30,019 nucleotides of DNA from Erysipelotrichaceae bacterium (GTDB taxonomy: Bacteria; Bacillota_I; Bacilli_A; Erysipelotrichales; Erysipelotrichaceae): positions 1 through 30,019 of the forward strand of contig DXZE01000025.1 in assembly GCA_019415435.1 (NCBI GenBank). Reading direction: 5' to 3'. Below, piece after piece: positions 14,187-22,055 of this stretch. Below the pieces are notes generated by a model. It did no database searches and was not told the DNA's origin. It saw only the letters and a program-made list of their open reading frames with translations. The position numbers were made by a program, and so were the translations under genes. Each line of letters opens with the position of its first letter. Position 1 is the first letter of the stretch.

Positions 14187-14217
14187 AAAAGCCAGAGCTT
14201 ATCAAAGTTCTGGCTTT
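14187..14217. terminator. Bidirectional terminator after nanE and the small gene
   Basis: AAAGCCAGA and TCTGGCTTT form a perfect 9-bp stem with a 12-base loop. A T-run follows on the minus strand (TTTTAAGTTA), and a weaker run on the plus strand. It serves the 55-residue gene and the convergent gene at 14228. Confidence 0.65.
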
Positions 14218-14227
14218 CAGATTACTT

Positions 14228-14473
14228 TTACAGATTATGCTTTGCCATTCTTTCCGCAAAGATATCATTTACGATCTTACGCATCTGATTCTTTGTGTCT
14301 TCATCCGGTTCCTCATCCTTTGAGAATACCTCATAGATATCCGGGAACTCTCTTGCGATTAATTCACATGTCTTGCCTGTCGCATGTTTTCTAATAAAGA
14401 ATGGAATTCTTTTCATATTATCTTCTTTTACAAGAGAAATAATTCTATCATTTGCTCTATCATTAACTGTCAT
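14228..14473 (-). CDS. Small soluble protein, unknown function
   Basis: This protein of about 81 residues is not recognised. I start it at the ATG at 14473, preceded by TGAGAT; a start at 14485 would add four residues. It is charged and probably all-helical (GKTCELIAREFPDIYEVFSKDEEPDEDTKNQMRKIVNDIF). There is no membrane segment, Cys pair or nucleotide-binding motif. It lies alone between two terminators, so it is monocistronic. Composition looks like a real protein, but nothing assigns a role. Confidence 0.55.
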   Translation of the reverse strand: MTVNDRANDRIISLVKEDNMKRIPFFIRKHATGKTCELIAREFPDIYEVFSKDEEPDEDTKNQMRKIVNDIFAERMAKHNL

Positions 14474-14533
14474 AAGTGATCTCATTTATTTTTTGCAATT
14501 ATATTTTATACAATATACTTAAGAAATCAAGAG

Positions 14534-14569
14534 AAAAGGCATCTGATTACAAAGTAAAATCAAATGCCT
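14534..14569 (-). terminator. Terminator of the leucine-rich-repeat gene
   Basis: On the minus strand AGGCAT-TGATT and AATCA-ATGCCT pair (with one U-G wobble), followed by TTTTCTCTTG. The hairpin begins inside the last codons of the gene. Confidence 0.75.
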
Positions 14570-15470
14570 GTTGTTTCATATACGTATTTTTATAGTCCAG
14601 CATCACTGCATAACTTTCAAGATCCTGTAATGAATGCAGTGTTTCTAATACCATATCTATATTTTCTTCATGGATCACATGACACTTGGTTAAGCGGATA
14701 AGTGTATCAGAATCATTATCTTCTCCTGATGCCATGACTGCATATGCCAGATTATCCTCTAATATTTCTCTGAATCTTGCTTCATTGTCTTTGGATAAAT
14801 GATAGGGATACAGTAAGCGTGCACTGATTTCCCGTATTCTGTCAGCTTCTATAAAGCCGCTTAATAGGGCTTCATCATATCTCGCAAAATCAAATATATG
14901 ATGGTTTCTGCCAAATCCTTCTAACATATACTGACGCATACGGATATCCGTGTATGGAAAGTATATTTCTGCTTCTTTAGAAGTAAAGACTGCTTTCTTT
15001 AACCGGCATCCTGTTAATGCATCGGTATGGATTTCCTTTATATGATCATGGAATATGATAGTTTCAGAAGGACATGTCCGGAATGCTTCAGAGGCAATAT
15101 TCTCTACATTAACAGGAATTCTTACCATCTTTTCATTACCGGTATAAAAGAGAAGCTTTTTATCTCTTTTATCAATAAGCATATGATTCTGAAAGATAAA
15201 GACAGGATTATCTTCTGCTATATCAAAGTAAATATTCCGGTTGCCATGAATGAATGATTCTTCTTCAATTTCTTTCAAAGAAGAAGGAATGGTAATAACT
15301 TCCAGATGTGTCATATTCTTAAAGGCATATTTCTGTATGGATACTGTTCCATCTTTTACAGCATAGGAAATACGATCCTGATTTCCTGATACACCGGTTA
15401 AAATCAGACCATTGTTACTGTATTGATATAATCCATATCCATCCCAGAGATATTCTGTATTTCTGTTCAT
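14547..15470 (-). CDS. BspA-type leucine-rich-repeat protein, cytoplasmic
   Basis: This protein of about 307 residues has LRR_5/BspA-like repeats in its N-terminal half. Recognisable units are VSIQKYAFKNMTHLEVITIPSS, LKEIEEESF, VRIPVNVENIASEAFRTCP and IKEIHTDALTGCRLKKAVF. The C-terminal third (about 185-305) is helical and repeat-free (DEALLSGFIEADRIREIS, LHSLQDLESYAVMLDYKN). No signal peptide, LPXTG or membrane segment is present, so unlike many BspA proteins it should stay in the cytoplasm and act as a protein-binding scaffold. The ATG at 15470 lacks a clear ribosome binding site; a GTG six bases upstream is an alternative. The function is not known. Confidence 0.75.
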   Translation of the reverse strand: MNRNTEYLWDGYGLYQYSNNGLILTGVSGNQDRISYAVKDGTVSIQKYAFKNMTHLEVITIPSSLKEIEEESFIHGNRNIYFDIAEDNPVFIFQNHMLIDKRDKKLLFYTGNEKMVRIPVNVENIASEAFRTCPSETIIFHDHIKEIHTDALTGCRLKKAVFTSKEAEIYFPYTDIRMRQYMLEGFGRNHHIFDFARYDEALLSGFIEADRIREISARLLYPYHLSKDNEARFREILEDNLAYAVMASGEDNDSDTLIRLTKCHVIHEENIDMVLETLHSLQDLESYAVMLDYKNTYMKQQAFDFTL

Positions 15471-15530
15471 ATTCACGCAACATTCACAAAACTGACATCA
15501 TTCTGTCAGATTCTATCTGTATATTAATAC

Positions 15531-15637
15531 TCGTCAGATGAAGAGATCATCTGAAACAATATCATTCATAAACTTTCCCCCCAACCAAACTGAATGAGAG
15601 ATTAAAGTGATCATCCCCTCGATCACTTTTTTCTTAG
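15531..15637 (+). ncRNA. Possible small C-rich RNA ending in an orphan terminator
   Basis: The plus strand has three consecutive hairpins. CAGATG ... CATCTG is the first. CATTCA ... TGAATG has the C-rich loop ACTTTCCCCCCAACC, and AAAGTGATC-ATCCCCTC-GATCACTTT is followed by TTTTTT. No plus-strand gene lies upstream for several hundred bases, so this terminator is an orphan. C-rich loops are a known feature of Firmicutes small RNAs that target ribosome binding sites. No convincing promoter is seen. Alternatively the minus strand carries a leader with GGGGGGAAAG before an 11-codon frame. Confidence 0.25.
15604..15632. terminator. Terminator hairpin at the dusB 3' end, strongest on the plus strand
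   Basis: AAAGTGATC and GATCACTTT pair perfectly over 9 bp with an 8-base loop. T6 follows on the plus strand but only T3 on the minus strand, where it overlaps the dusB stop codon. Confidence 0.75.
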
Positions 15638-16597
15638 TTTCAGACGATATTCTTCCAGAACATCATGCATCTGTTCCAGAGAATTTACCTGTGTTAACTG
15701 ATTTTTATAATAGGACGCATAAGGCATACCGGTTAAATACCAGGAAGCGATGCCTCTCATCTCTCTGATTCCGATTCTTTCACTCTCATAGGCGCATAGT
15801 CTTTCAGCATATGCATAACATAAATCCAGTCTTTCTTCATACGATGGTTCTGTATAGGATTCATTGTTTAAAGCTGCCCTTAATTCGGATATAAAGAATG
15901 GTCTTCCGATCAGACCTCTGCCAATCATAATGGCGTCACAGCCTGTTTCATCAAGCATCTTCTTTGCGTCATCCACCGTACGGATATCTCCATTACCGAT
16001 TACCGGAATGGAGACAGCTTCTTTTACCATACGGATATATGTATTGTCACTATGACCCATGTACATCTGGGAACGTGTACGGCCATGTACAGCTACCGCA
16101 CTGGCACCTGCTCTTTCACATAACTGTGCAATCTCTGCACAATTGATATGGGCATGGTCCCATCCCGCCCGCATCTTTACTGTTACTGGTCTGTCTGTAT
16201 GGGAAACAACAGCTTTAACAACTGCATATGCTTCATCCGGATGCGCCATCAGATAGGAACCGGCATGTGCTTTCAATACCTTGTTTACAGGACATCCCAT
16301 ATTGATATCGATGATATCACAATCCGTATGCGTACTCAGATATTCTGCGGCTTCTCCCATTGTCTCAGGATCATTACCGAATAACTGCAGAGAAACAGGA
16401 TGTTCCTTCTCTGATGTGCGGCACATATCATATGTCTTTGCATTTTCATAGTGCAGAGCCTTATCTGATATCATTTCACTGACGACAAGTCCTGCCCCAT
16501 ATTCATGCATGACTTCCCGATATACCGGATTGGCTATACCGGCAAGGGGAGCTGCCACAATCGGATTTTCTATTTCAACGCTGCCTATTTTCCACAT
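15623..16597 (-). CDS. dusB: tRNA-dihydrouridine synthase B
   Basis: This FMN enzyme reduces uridines in the tRNA D-loop to dihydrouridine. It has 324 residues. The FMN-binding barrel opens with NPIVAAPLAGIANPVYREV. INMGCPVNKVLKAHAGSYLM holds the conserved Cys (C102) that acts as proton donor. KMRAGWD, AVHGRTRSQMYMGHSD and GNGDIRTVDDAKKM/GCDAIMIGRGLIGRPFF follow as expected, and the C-terminal helical tRNA-binding domain is complete. The gene overlaps hslO by 23 bases. hslO-dusB next to ftsH is the usual Firmicutes order. Transcription ends just after the stop. Confidence 0.95.
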   Translation of the reverse strand: MWKIGSVEIENPIVAAPLAGIANPVYREVMHEYGAGLVVSEMISDKALHYENAKTYDMCRTSEKEHPVSLQLFGNDPETMGEAAEYLSTHTDCDIIDINMGCPVNKVLKAHAGSYLMAHPDEAYAVVKAVVSHTDRPVTVKMRAGWDHAHINCAEIAQLCERAGASAVAVHGRTRSQMYMGHSDNTYIRMVKEAVSIPVIGNGDIRTVDDAKKMLDETGCDAIMIGRGLIGRPFFISELRAALNNESYTEPSYEERLDLCYAYAERLCAYESERIGIREMRGIASWYLTGMPYASYYKNQLTQVNSLEQMHDVLEEYRLKLRKK

Positions 16598-17468
16598 TCT
16601 CTTTATCTTTCAATATCTCTTTTAATTCATCTGTATCAAAGAAAAAACGGGAATTACAGAACTGACATACAATCTCAGCACCTTTGTCATCATCAATCAT
16701 TTCCTGCAGGTCTTCTTTCTTTAAAGTAGAAAGAGAAACTCTGAACTTTTCCTTACTGCAGGAACAATGCCAGCGGATATCCTTATGTTCCAGAATTACC
16801 GCATCCGGGAAATACATATGAATCATATCTTCCAGATTATCTGTTTCATTGATTAATTCAGATACCGGTTTCTGGGAAGATGCAGTCTTTTCACAATAGG
16901 AGATAGCTTCTTCTGAGGCATGCGGTAATAATTGATAAATCAATCCTCCTGAAGCCTGTATGGTTCCATCTGGATTTACCAATACGCCTACACCTACAAC
17001 AGAAGGCGTCTGTTCACTTAAGGCAAAGTAATAGGCAAAATCATCTCCTACTTCACCACTCTGTATTGCGACAGATCCACTATAAGGTTCCTTTAAGCCT
17101 AAGTCCTTTGTGACAGTTAAAGTACCATTTGTGCCAATCGCTCTGCCTACGGCAAGATGCCCATCTTCCCTGGTCATATAGAGATTTGGATCACCGATAA
17201 AGCCTCTGACATTACCGGCACCATCTGCCTGCGCCATGACGGTTCCGGCAGGCCCATGACCATTGAAGATAGAAGTAATCTTTTCTTTATCACTCTTTAA
17301 ATCAGAAGCCATGATGCCGGTAACAGTTAATGTTCTGCCTAAGGCAGCGGCTGAAGTAGCCATGCAATGATGTTTTTCTACTGCTTCCTGGACAAGCTTT
17401 GTTGTACAGGCCGCATGAATTCTTACCTGTCCATCTAATGCTTCAGCTATTACAATCTCATCTTTCAT
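16575..17468 (-). CDS. hslO: Redox-regulated chaperone Hsp33
   Basis: Hsp33 is a holdase chaperone switched on by oxidation. It has 297 residues, the normal size. The C-terminal zinc switch is complete: C235-x-C237 in RWHCSCSKEKF and C268-x2-C271 in IVCQFCNSRFFF. The N-terminal core shows the family pattern GRTLTVTGIMASDLKS, FNGHGPAGTVMAQADGAGNVRGFIGDP and PYSGSVAIQSGEVGDDFAYYFALSEQTPS. AGGAG lies nine bases before the ATG, which overlaps the stop of the glycoside hydrolase gene. In an anaerobe with an oxygen-sensitive GRE, such protection against oxidants is sensible, but the genes are not linked in regulation. Confidence 0.96.
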   Translation of the reverse strand: MKDEIVIAEALDGQVRIHAACTTKLVQEAVEKHHCMATSAAALGRTLTVTGIMASDLKSDKEKITSIFNGHGPAGTVMAQADGAGNVRGFIGDPNLYMTREDGHLAVGRAIGTNGTLTVTKDLGLKEPYSGSVAIQSGEVGDDFAYYFALSEQTPSVVGVGVLVNPDGTIQASGGLIYQLLPHASEEAISYCEKTASSQKPVSELINETDNLEDMIHMYFPDAVILEHKDIRWHCSCSKEKFRVSLSTLKKEDLQEMIDDDKGAEIVCQFCNSRFFFDTDELKEILKDKENVENRQR

Positions 17469-19198
17469 TTCAATAATCTCCTCATACAGCGCTCATTAAT
17501 TCTGCGCATGCGTCTTTCATCTATTTTTATTACTTCCCTGTCAGCTGTGAATATCCCATTGCATTCATCTTCTACATCACTGACCTGCGTATAGATACAT
17601 CCGGCTAAACCATTTCTGATTTCCGGTAATATCTGTTTTTCATATAAATCAAAGAATGCCTCGTTGTAGTCCAGCTTGGATTTAAATTTCTTATATCCAT
17701 ATTCTTTATGAGGTTCACTATGACCATTTTCCACATAACTGTAACCACCGCATTCTGATAAGATAATAATTCTGTTTTTCTTATCCTTATGGGCATGGAA
17801 AGGCATAAAGTAACTGTGATAACTGTCAAAGTCTCCACATCCCTGATCATGCCAGCCAGAGGCACTGTCAACTAGTCTTGTCTGATCATAGCCTCTGATC
17901 TCTTCTGTTACTTTTTCAGAGTCAAACTGTCCCCATCCTTCATTAAATGGAACCCATGCAAAGATACATGTACAGTTATACAGTTCTGAAAGCATCTCTT
18001 CTAATTCATCGTAGTAATACTTTCTTGCGGCATAGGGTCTTGTAAACCGGTTAGACTTTGTGTCTTTCATATGTCGGAAACCTATGTTAGGTAAAAAGGC
18101 AGTAGTCATAAAGTCATAGGAAGACATACCTCCAGAAGGCATATCCTGCATGACTAAGATACCTAGCTGATCACAACGGTAATACCATCTGCGGCCTTCT
18201 ATCTTGGCATGTTTCCTCAGACAGTTAAAACCCATCTCCTTAATCTTTTTCAGTTCATATACGATAGCTTCATCATCAGGATAGGTATAGCTTCCATCCA
18301 CACTGTATCCCTGATCTAATAAGCCGCTCAGAAACAATGGTCTGTCATTTAATTCAAAGCGCATGATACCTCTGGCATCTCTGCCTGCCCTGAACTTTCT
18401 CATACCGAAATAGCTTCTGACAACATCATCTTCTGTCTGTACGTATAAATCATACAGAAAAGGATCATCAGGCGACCAGGCATGCATATTTTCTATCGGG
18501 GCATCATAATGCTTGTTATTGGTAACACCAGAATGAATCACATGTCCCTTTACAGATACTGTAATGAGTGCCTGATCAAAGTCACCTGCCAGATCTACAT
18601 GGACACTATGACCATCATAGTCAGGCGTTATCTTGAGATCCTGTACGGCATGGGCAGATGTATTTTCAAGCCACACGGTACCCCATATACCGGCAGTAGG
18701 TTTATACCACATACCGCCATGTTCTATCTTCTGCTTGCCATAGGCATACTTTCCATAATTGGACGCATCTTTACAACAGACCATTAAAGCATTCTGATAC
18801 TTGATCTGCGAAGATACATTCAAAGAGAATGGTGTATAGCCTCCTTCATGGCTGCCTACCTGAACACCATTGAGATATACGATGCACATTGTATCGACTG
18901 CTTCAAAATTCAGCCATGTTTCTAATACAGATGGCTTATAGGCAAACTGCCGGCGGTACCATAAAGCCTGTTTTGGTTTCAGTATTTCTGGTGCACCAGA
19001 TAATTCACTGCCTAAGGCATAAGGGACAACAATCTTCTTCCATTCATCCGGATCCGGCATGGCATCTTCTCTGACAATCTGATATTCCCAGATACCATTG
19101 AGATTATAAAAACTGTCTCTCTGCATCTGCATGCGGGGATATTCCGGCAATGGATTTATAAAGTCTATGTTTTTACCCCATTTACTCAACAGTGTCAT
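17465..19198 (-). CDS. Glycoside hydrolase family 2 protein, cytoplasmic
   Basis: This is a family 2 glycosidase (beta-galactosidase, beta-glucuronidase or beta-mannosidase type) of 577 residues. Domains in order are a jelly-roll sugar-binding domain (residues about 15-180, with LNGIWEYQIV and YLNGVQVGSHEGGYTPFSL), an immunoglobulin-like domain, and a TIM barrel. The acid/base Glu is E420 in VPFNEGWGQF and the nucleophile is E482 in LSECGGYSY. There is no signal peptide, so the substrate must be imported. I chose the ATG at 19198, behind AGAGGGGAAA; upstream codons would overlap the preceding gene further. Its end overlaps hslO and its start overlaps the four-helix membrane gene, so it is embedded in the housekeeping operon. 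The exact sugar is unknown. Confidence 0.92.
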   Translation of the reverse strand: MTLLSKWGKNIDFINPLPEYPRMQMQRDSFYNLNGIWEYQIVREDAMPDPDEWKKIVVPYALGSELSGAPEILKPKQALWYRRQFAYKPSVLETWLNFEAVDTMCIVYLNGVQVGSHEGGYTPFSLNVSSQIKYQNALMVCCKDASNYGKYAYGKQKIEHGGMWYKPTAGIWGTVWLENTSAHAVQDLKITPDYDGHSVHVDLAGDFDQALITVSVKGHVIHSGVTNNKHYDAPIENMHAWSPDDPFLYDLYVQTEDDVVRSYFGMRKFRAGRDARGIMRFELNDRPLFLSGLLDQGYSVDGSYTYPDDEAIVYELKKIKEMGFNCLRKHAKIEGRRWYYRCDQLGILVMQDMPSGGMSSYDFMTTAFLPNIGFRHMKDTKSNRFTRPYAARKYYYDELEEMLSELYNCTCIFAWVPFNEGWGQFDSEKVTEEIRGYDQTRLVDSASGWHDQGCGDFDSYHSYFMPFHAHKDKKNRIIILSECGGYSYVENGHSEPHKEYGYKKFKSKLDYNEAFFDLYEKQILPEIRNGLAGCIYTQVSDVEDECNGIFTADREVIKIDERRMRRINERCMRRLLK

Positions 19199-19583
19199 GT
19201 GTTTCCCCTCTTTGTATGATCTGATACACAATAACACTGATAAATGATATTGCATGTACCACTGATGCATATACTGCTAATTGTTGAAATGTAGCCATAA
19301 AAGCAGATGTACCTGAAGAAATCATATACCCATACAGAAGAACAATGATATAAGAAACAACAGTCATCACAAACTGTACCAGTTTCATGGAGAAGCCATG
19401 ACTCTTTAAGATATGCGTACACCATGGTAATACAAAGCTGATGCAGGCAGCTATGATAAAGCTTCCATGTGACATGGAATATCCTGTTTCCTGCATAACG
19501 AATATCATAATCAAAGCCATTAGTACACCAGCTAAAATACCTGCCACAATACTGATGATCTTTCCTTTCTCATTGTTCTGCAT
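19182..19583 (-). CDS. Four-helix membrane protein, unknown function
   Basis: This 133-residue protein has four hydrophobic segments (about residues 9-31, 37-57, 66-86 and 98-120) with short loops, and both ends predicted in the cytoplasm. It matches no family I can name. The ATG at 19583 has GGGGGA five bases upstream; the ATG at 19595 touches it. It overlaps the start of the glycoside hydrolase by 17 bases, so the two are coupled. It may be a small transporter subunit or sensor for the glycoside hydrolase, but nothing in the sequence proves this. Confidence 0.75.
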   Translation of the reverse strand: MQNNEKGKIISIVAGILAGVLMALIMIFVMQETGYSMSHGSFIIAACISFVLPWCTHILKSHGFSMKLVQFVMTVVSYIIVLLYGYMISSGTSAFMATFQQLAVYASVVHAISFISVIVYQIIQRGETHDTVE

Positions 19584-19601
19584 ATATTCCCCCATACAGT
19601 A

Positions 19602-19623
19602 AGAGAAGCCTTATGGCTTCTCT
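19602..19623. terminator. Strong hairpin between ftsH and the inserted gene pair
   Basis: AGAGAAGCC and GGCTTCTCT form a perfect 9-bp stem with a TTAT loop. The minus strand continues TTACTG, not a clean T-run, so on this strand it may act as a partial terminator or an RNA-processing barrier. Confidence 0.5.
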
Positions 19624-19630
19624 TTGTTTA

Positions 19631-21499
19631 CTATTCTGCAGGCTGTGGTTTCTCACTCTTATTCTCTTCGAAATCAGCTGAGATATCTTCACCCTTTACA
19701 ACTTTCTGAATCTGCTCGGCAGTCAGTGTCTCATATTCCATCAGGGCATTGGCAATTCTTTCCAGTTCTGTCTTATGTCCCCTGATGATCTCTTCTGCCT
19801 TGTCATGACAGCTGTTAATGATCTTTCTGACTTCCTGATCAATCTCAAAAGCCACCTGACCAGATACATTATTCGGCTGGTTATAATCACGTCCCAGAAA
19901 TACGTTCTGGGTACCGGAATTATACTTGATCGGTCCTAAATCAGACATACCATACAAAGTAACCATGTCCTTGGCAATGTTTGTGGCACGTTCAATATCA
20001 TTGGATGCACCGGTTGTGACATCGTCAAAGAACATCTCTTCTGCGACTCTGCCTCCCATATAAGAAGTAATAGACGCAAGCAGGTCATTCTTTGTATTCA
20101 TCATCTTTTCTTCCTTCGGTGTCATCAGGTTATAGCCGCCTGCCTGACCTCTTGGAATGATGGTAACCTTCTGTACAACCTGGGCATTATCCAGGAATAA
20201 ACCGACAATTGCATGACCTGATTCATGATATGCGACAAGCTTCTTTGTCTTGTCATCATACGTTCTGCTTACCTTGGCAGGCCCCATCATGACTCTGTCA
20301 ATTGCTTCATCGATATCCGCCATATGAATTTCATTTTCATCATGACGGACAGCCATGATCGCAGCTTCATTCAATACATTCTCCAGATCTGCGCCAGAGA
20401 ACCCTGGTGTTCTCTTGGCTAATGCGCCAAGATCAATATCATCTGCGAAATGCTTGTTTCTTGCATGAACCTTAAGAATAGCCTCACGTCCCTTGCGGTC
20501 TGGTAAGGATACGGTAATCTGACGGTCAAAACGTCCGGCACGCAATAAAGCAGGGTCCAGAACATCCGGACGGTTGGTAGCCGCAATAACGACAACGCCA
20601 TTGTTTTCATCCATACCATCCATCTCAACAAGCAGCTGGTTCAGGGTCTGTTCACGTTCATCGTGACCACCGCCGAAACCGGCACCTCTCTGTCTGCCTA
20701 CGGCATCAATTTCATCAATAAAAATAATACATGGAGCTGTCTGCTTGGCTTTCTTGAACATATCACGTACACGTGATGCACCTACACCGACAAACATTTC
20801 CACAAAGTCTGAGCCGGAAATCGAATAGAACGGTACATTTGCTTCACCAGCTACAGCCTTGGCAAGTAATGTCTTACCTGTACCTGGATGACCGGCAAGC
20901 AGAATTCCCTTAGGGATTCTCGCACCCATCTTTTCAAACTTCTTAGGATATTTCAGGTACTGGATGATTTCAGCCATTTCCTGCTTTTCTTCATCACAGC
21001 CAGCCACATCATCAAATCTGACCTTTACCTTGCCTTCCAGCTTCGCTCTTGACTTGGAGAATTCAAAAGCCTTGCCATTGGCACTCTGGGCACCATTCAT
21101 GCGGTTGATCATCCATACCGCAAGACCTGCCATTAATAAGAATGGCACTAACGAAAGCAATGTATCCAGGAACACATTGGAAGCTTCCGCATCTACAACG
21201 GTAACCTTTGCGTCATCCAGATCCCTGATCACTGCTTCAATTTCATCATTTGTGGAAGGTACCGTACCCTGGAAGACAACATCCCTGCCATCTTCTGTAT
21301 AAGTTCCCTTGACAGTTGTAATGTTGCTGCCGATGGAGACAGATACCTCTGATACCTTTTCCTTCTCTAAAATTTTCTGCAGCTGTTCATATGACAATGT
21401 CTGCGCAGATCCTCCGCTGTTTAAGGAAAACAAGGAGAATACCGCTACTAACACAATCAGATATGGCAGCCAGTTAACCAGTCTGCTTTTTTTCTGCAT
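19631..21499 (-). CDS. ftsH: ATP-dependent zinc metalloprotease FtsH
   Basis: FtsH is the membrane-bound AAA+ protease that degrades misfolded membrane and short-lived regulatory proteins. It has 622 residues. Two membrane helices lie at about 9-27 and 112-131, flanking an extracytoplasmic domain. The AAA domain has Walker A GHPGTGKT (203-210), Walker B IIFIDEIDAVG, the FVG pore loop (MFVGVGASRVRDMF) and the second region of homology TNRPDVLDPALLRAGRFDR. The zinc site is HESGH (425-429). Walker A has His where most FtsH have Pro, with the key Gly, Lys and Thr kept. GAGGAG lies seven bases before the ATG. The gene follows hpt directly, the standard Firmicutes arrangement. Confidence 0.97.
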   Translation of the reverse strand: MQKKSRLVNWLPYLIVLVAVFSLFSLNSGGSAQTLSYEQLQKILEKEKVSEVSVSIGSNITTVKGTYTEDGRDVVFQGTVPSTNDEIEAVIRDLDDAKVTVVDAEASNVFLDTLLSLVPFLLMAGLAVWMINRMNGAQSANGKAFEFSKSRAKLEGKVKVRFDDVAGCDEEKQEMAEIIQYLKYPKKFEKMGARIPKGILLAGHPGTGKTLLAKAVAGEANVPFYSISGSDFVEMFVGVGASRVRDMFKKAKQTAPCIIFIDEIDAVGRQRGAGFGGGHDEREQTLNQLLVEMDGMDENNGVVVIAATNRPDVLDPALLRAGRFDRQITVSLPDRKGREAILKVHARNKHFADDIDLGALAKRTPGFSGADLENVLNEAAIMAVRHDENEIHMADIDEAIDRVMMGPAKVSRTYDDKTKKLVAYHESGHAIVGLFLDNAQVVQKVTIIPRGQAGGYNLMTPKEEKMMNTKNDLLASITSYMGGRVAEEMFFDDVTTGASNDIERATNIAKDMVTLYGMSDLGPIKYNSGTQNVFLGRDYNQPNNVSGQVAFEIDQEVRKIINSCHDKAEEIIRGHKTELERIANALMEYETLTAEQIQKVVKGEDISADFEENKSEKPQPAE

Positions 21500-21503
21500 T
21501 TAT

Positions 21504-22055
21504 TCACTCCTCATGACCGCTATAGCATTCATCTTTCAAAACGCCGATATAAGGAAGACACCTGTATCTCTGATTGAAATCCATACCGAATCCAACCACA
21601 AACTCATTCTCTACTTCAAAGCCTACATAATCTGCCTTCATCTCAGTTACACGACGGCTTGGCTTATCTAACAGCGTCACAATCTTAACCGAAGAAGCAC
21701 CTTTATGCATTAATGTCTTCTTCACTGTTTCAATTGTTCTTCCTGTATCTACAATGTCTTCTACGAGAAGAATATCGACTCCCTGAATAGAAGTATCCAG
21801 ATCTTTAATGATACGGATATCTCCGATAGATTCGGTTCCTTCATAAGAACTGACATCCATGAAATCATACTGAATATCAAGATCAATATTCTTGATTAAT
21901 TCCGCCAGAAACGGTACAGAACCTCTTAATAAGGCAACCAGTAAAGGCGGATTATTTTTATAATCCCTGCTAATCTCTTTTCCCAGTTCTACAGCTCTTG
22001 CATGAATCTGTTCTTCAGAAACAAGAACTTTCTTGATATCTTTATCTTCCCACAT
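21504..22055 (-). CDS. hpt: Hypoxanthine phosphoribosyltransferase
   Basis: This purine-salvage enzyme joins hypoxanthine or guanine to PRPP, giving IMP or GMP. The 183-residue length is typical. The PRPP-binding loop is VDILLVEDIVDTGRTIETV. PPLLVALLRGSVPFLAEL near the N-terminus and VGFEVENEFVVGFGMDFNQRYRCLPYIGVL near the C-terminus are hallmark segments. AAGGAG lies about nine bases ahead of the ATG. The start overlaps tilS by 14 bases and ftsH begins four bases after its end, so tilS-hpt-ftsH is one operon, as in Bacillus. Confidence 0.97.
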   Translation of the reverse strand: MWEDKDIKKVLVSEEQIHARAVELGKEISRDYKNNPPLLVALLRGSVPFLAELIKNIDLDIQYDFMDVSSYEGTESIGDIRIIKDLDTSIQGVDILLVEDIVDTGRTIETVKKTLMHKGASSVKIVTLLDKPSRRVTEMKADYVGFEVENEFVVGFGMDFNQRYRCLPYIGVLKDECYSGHEE

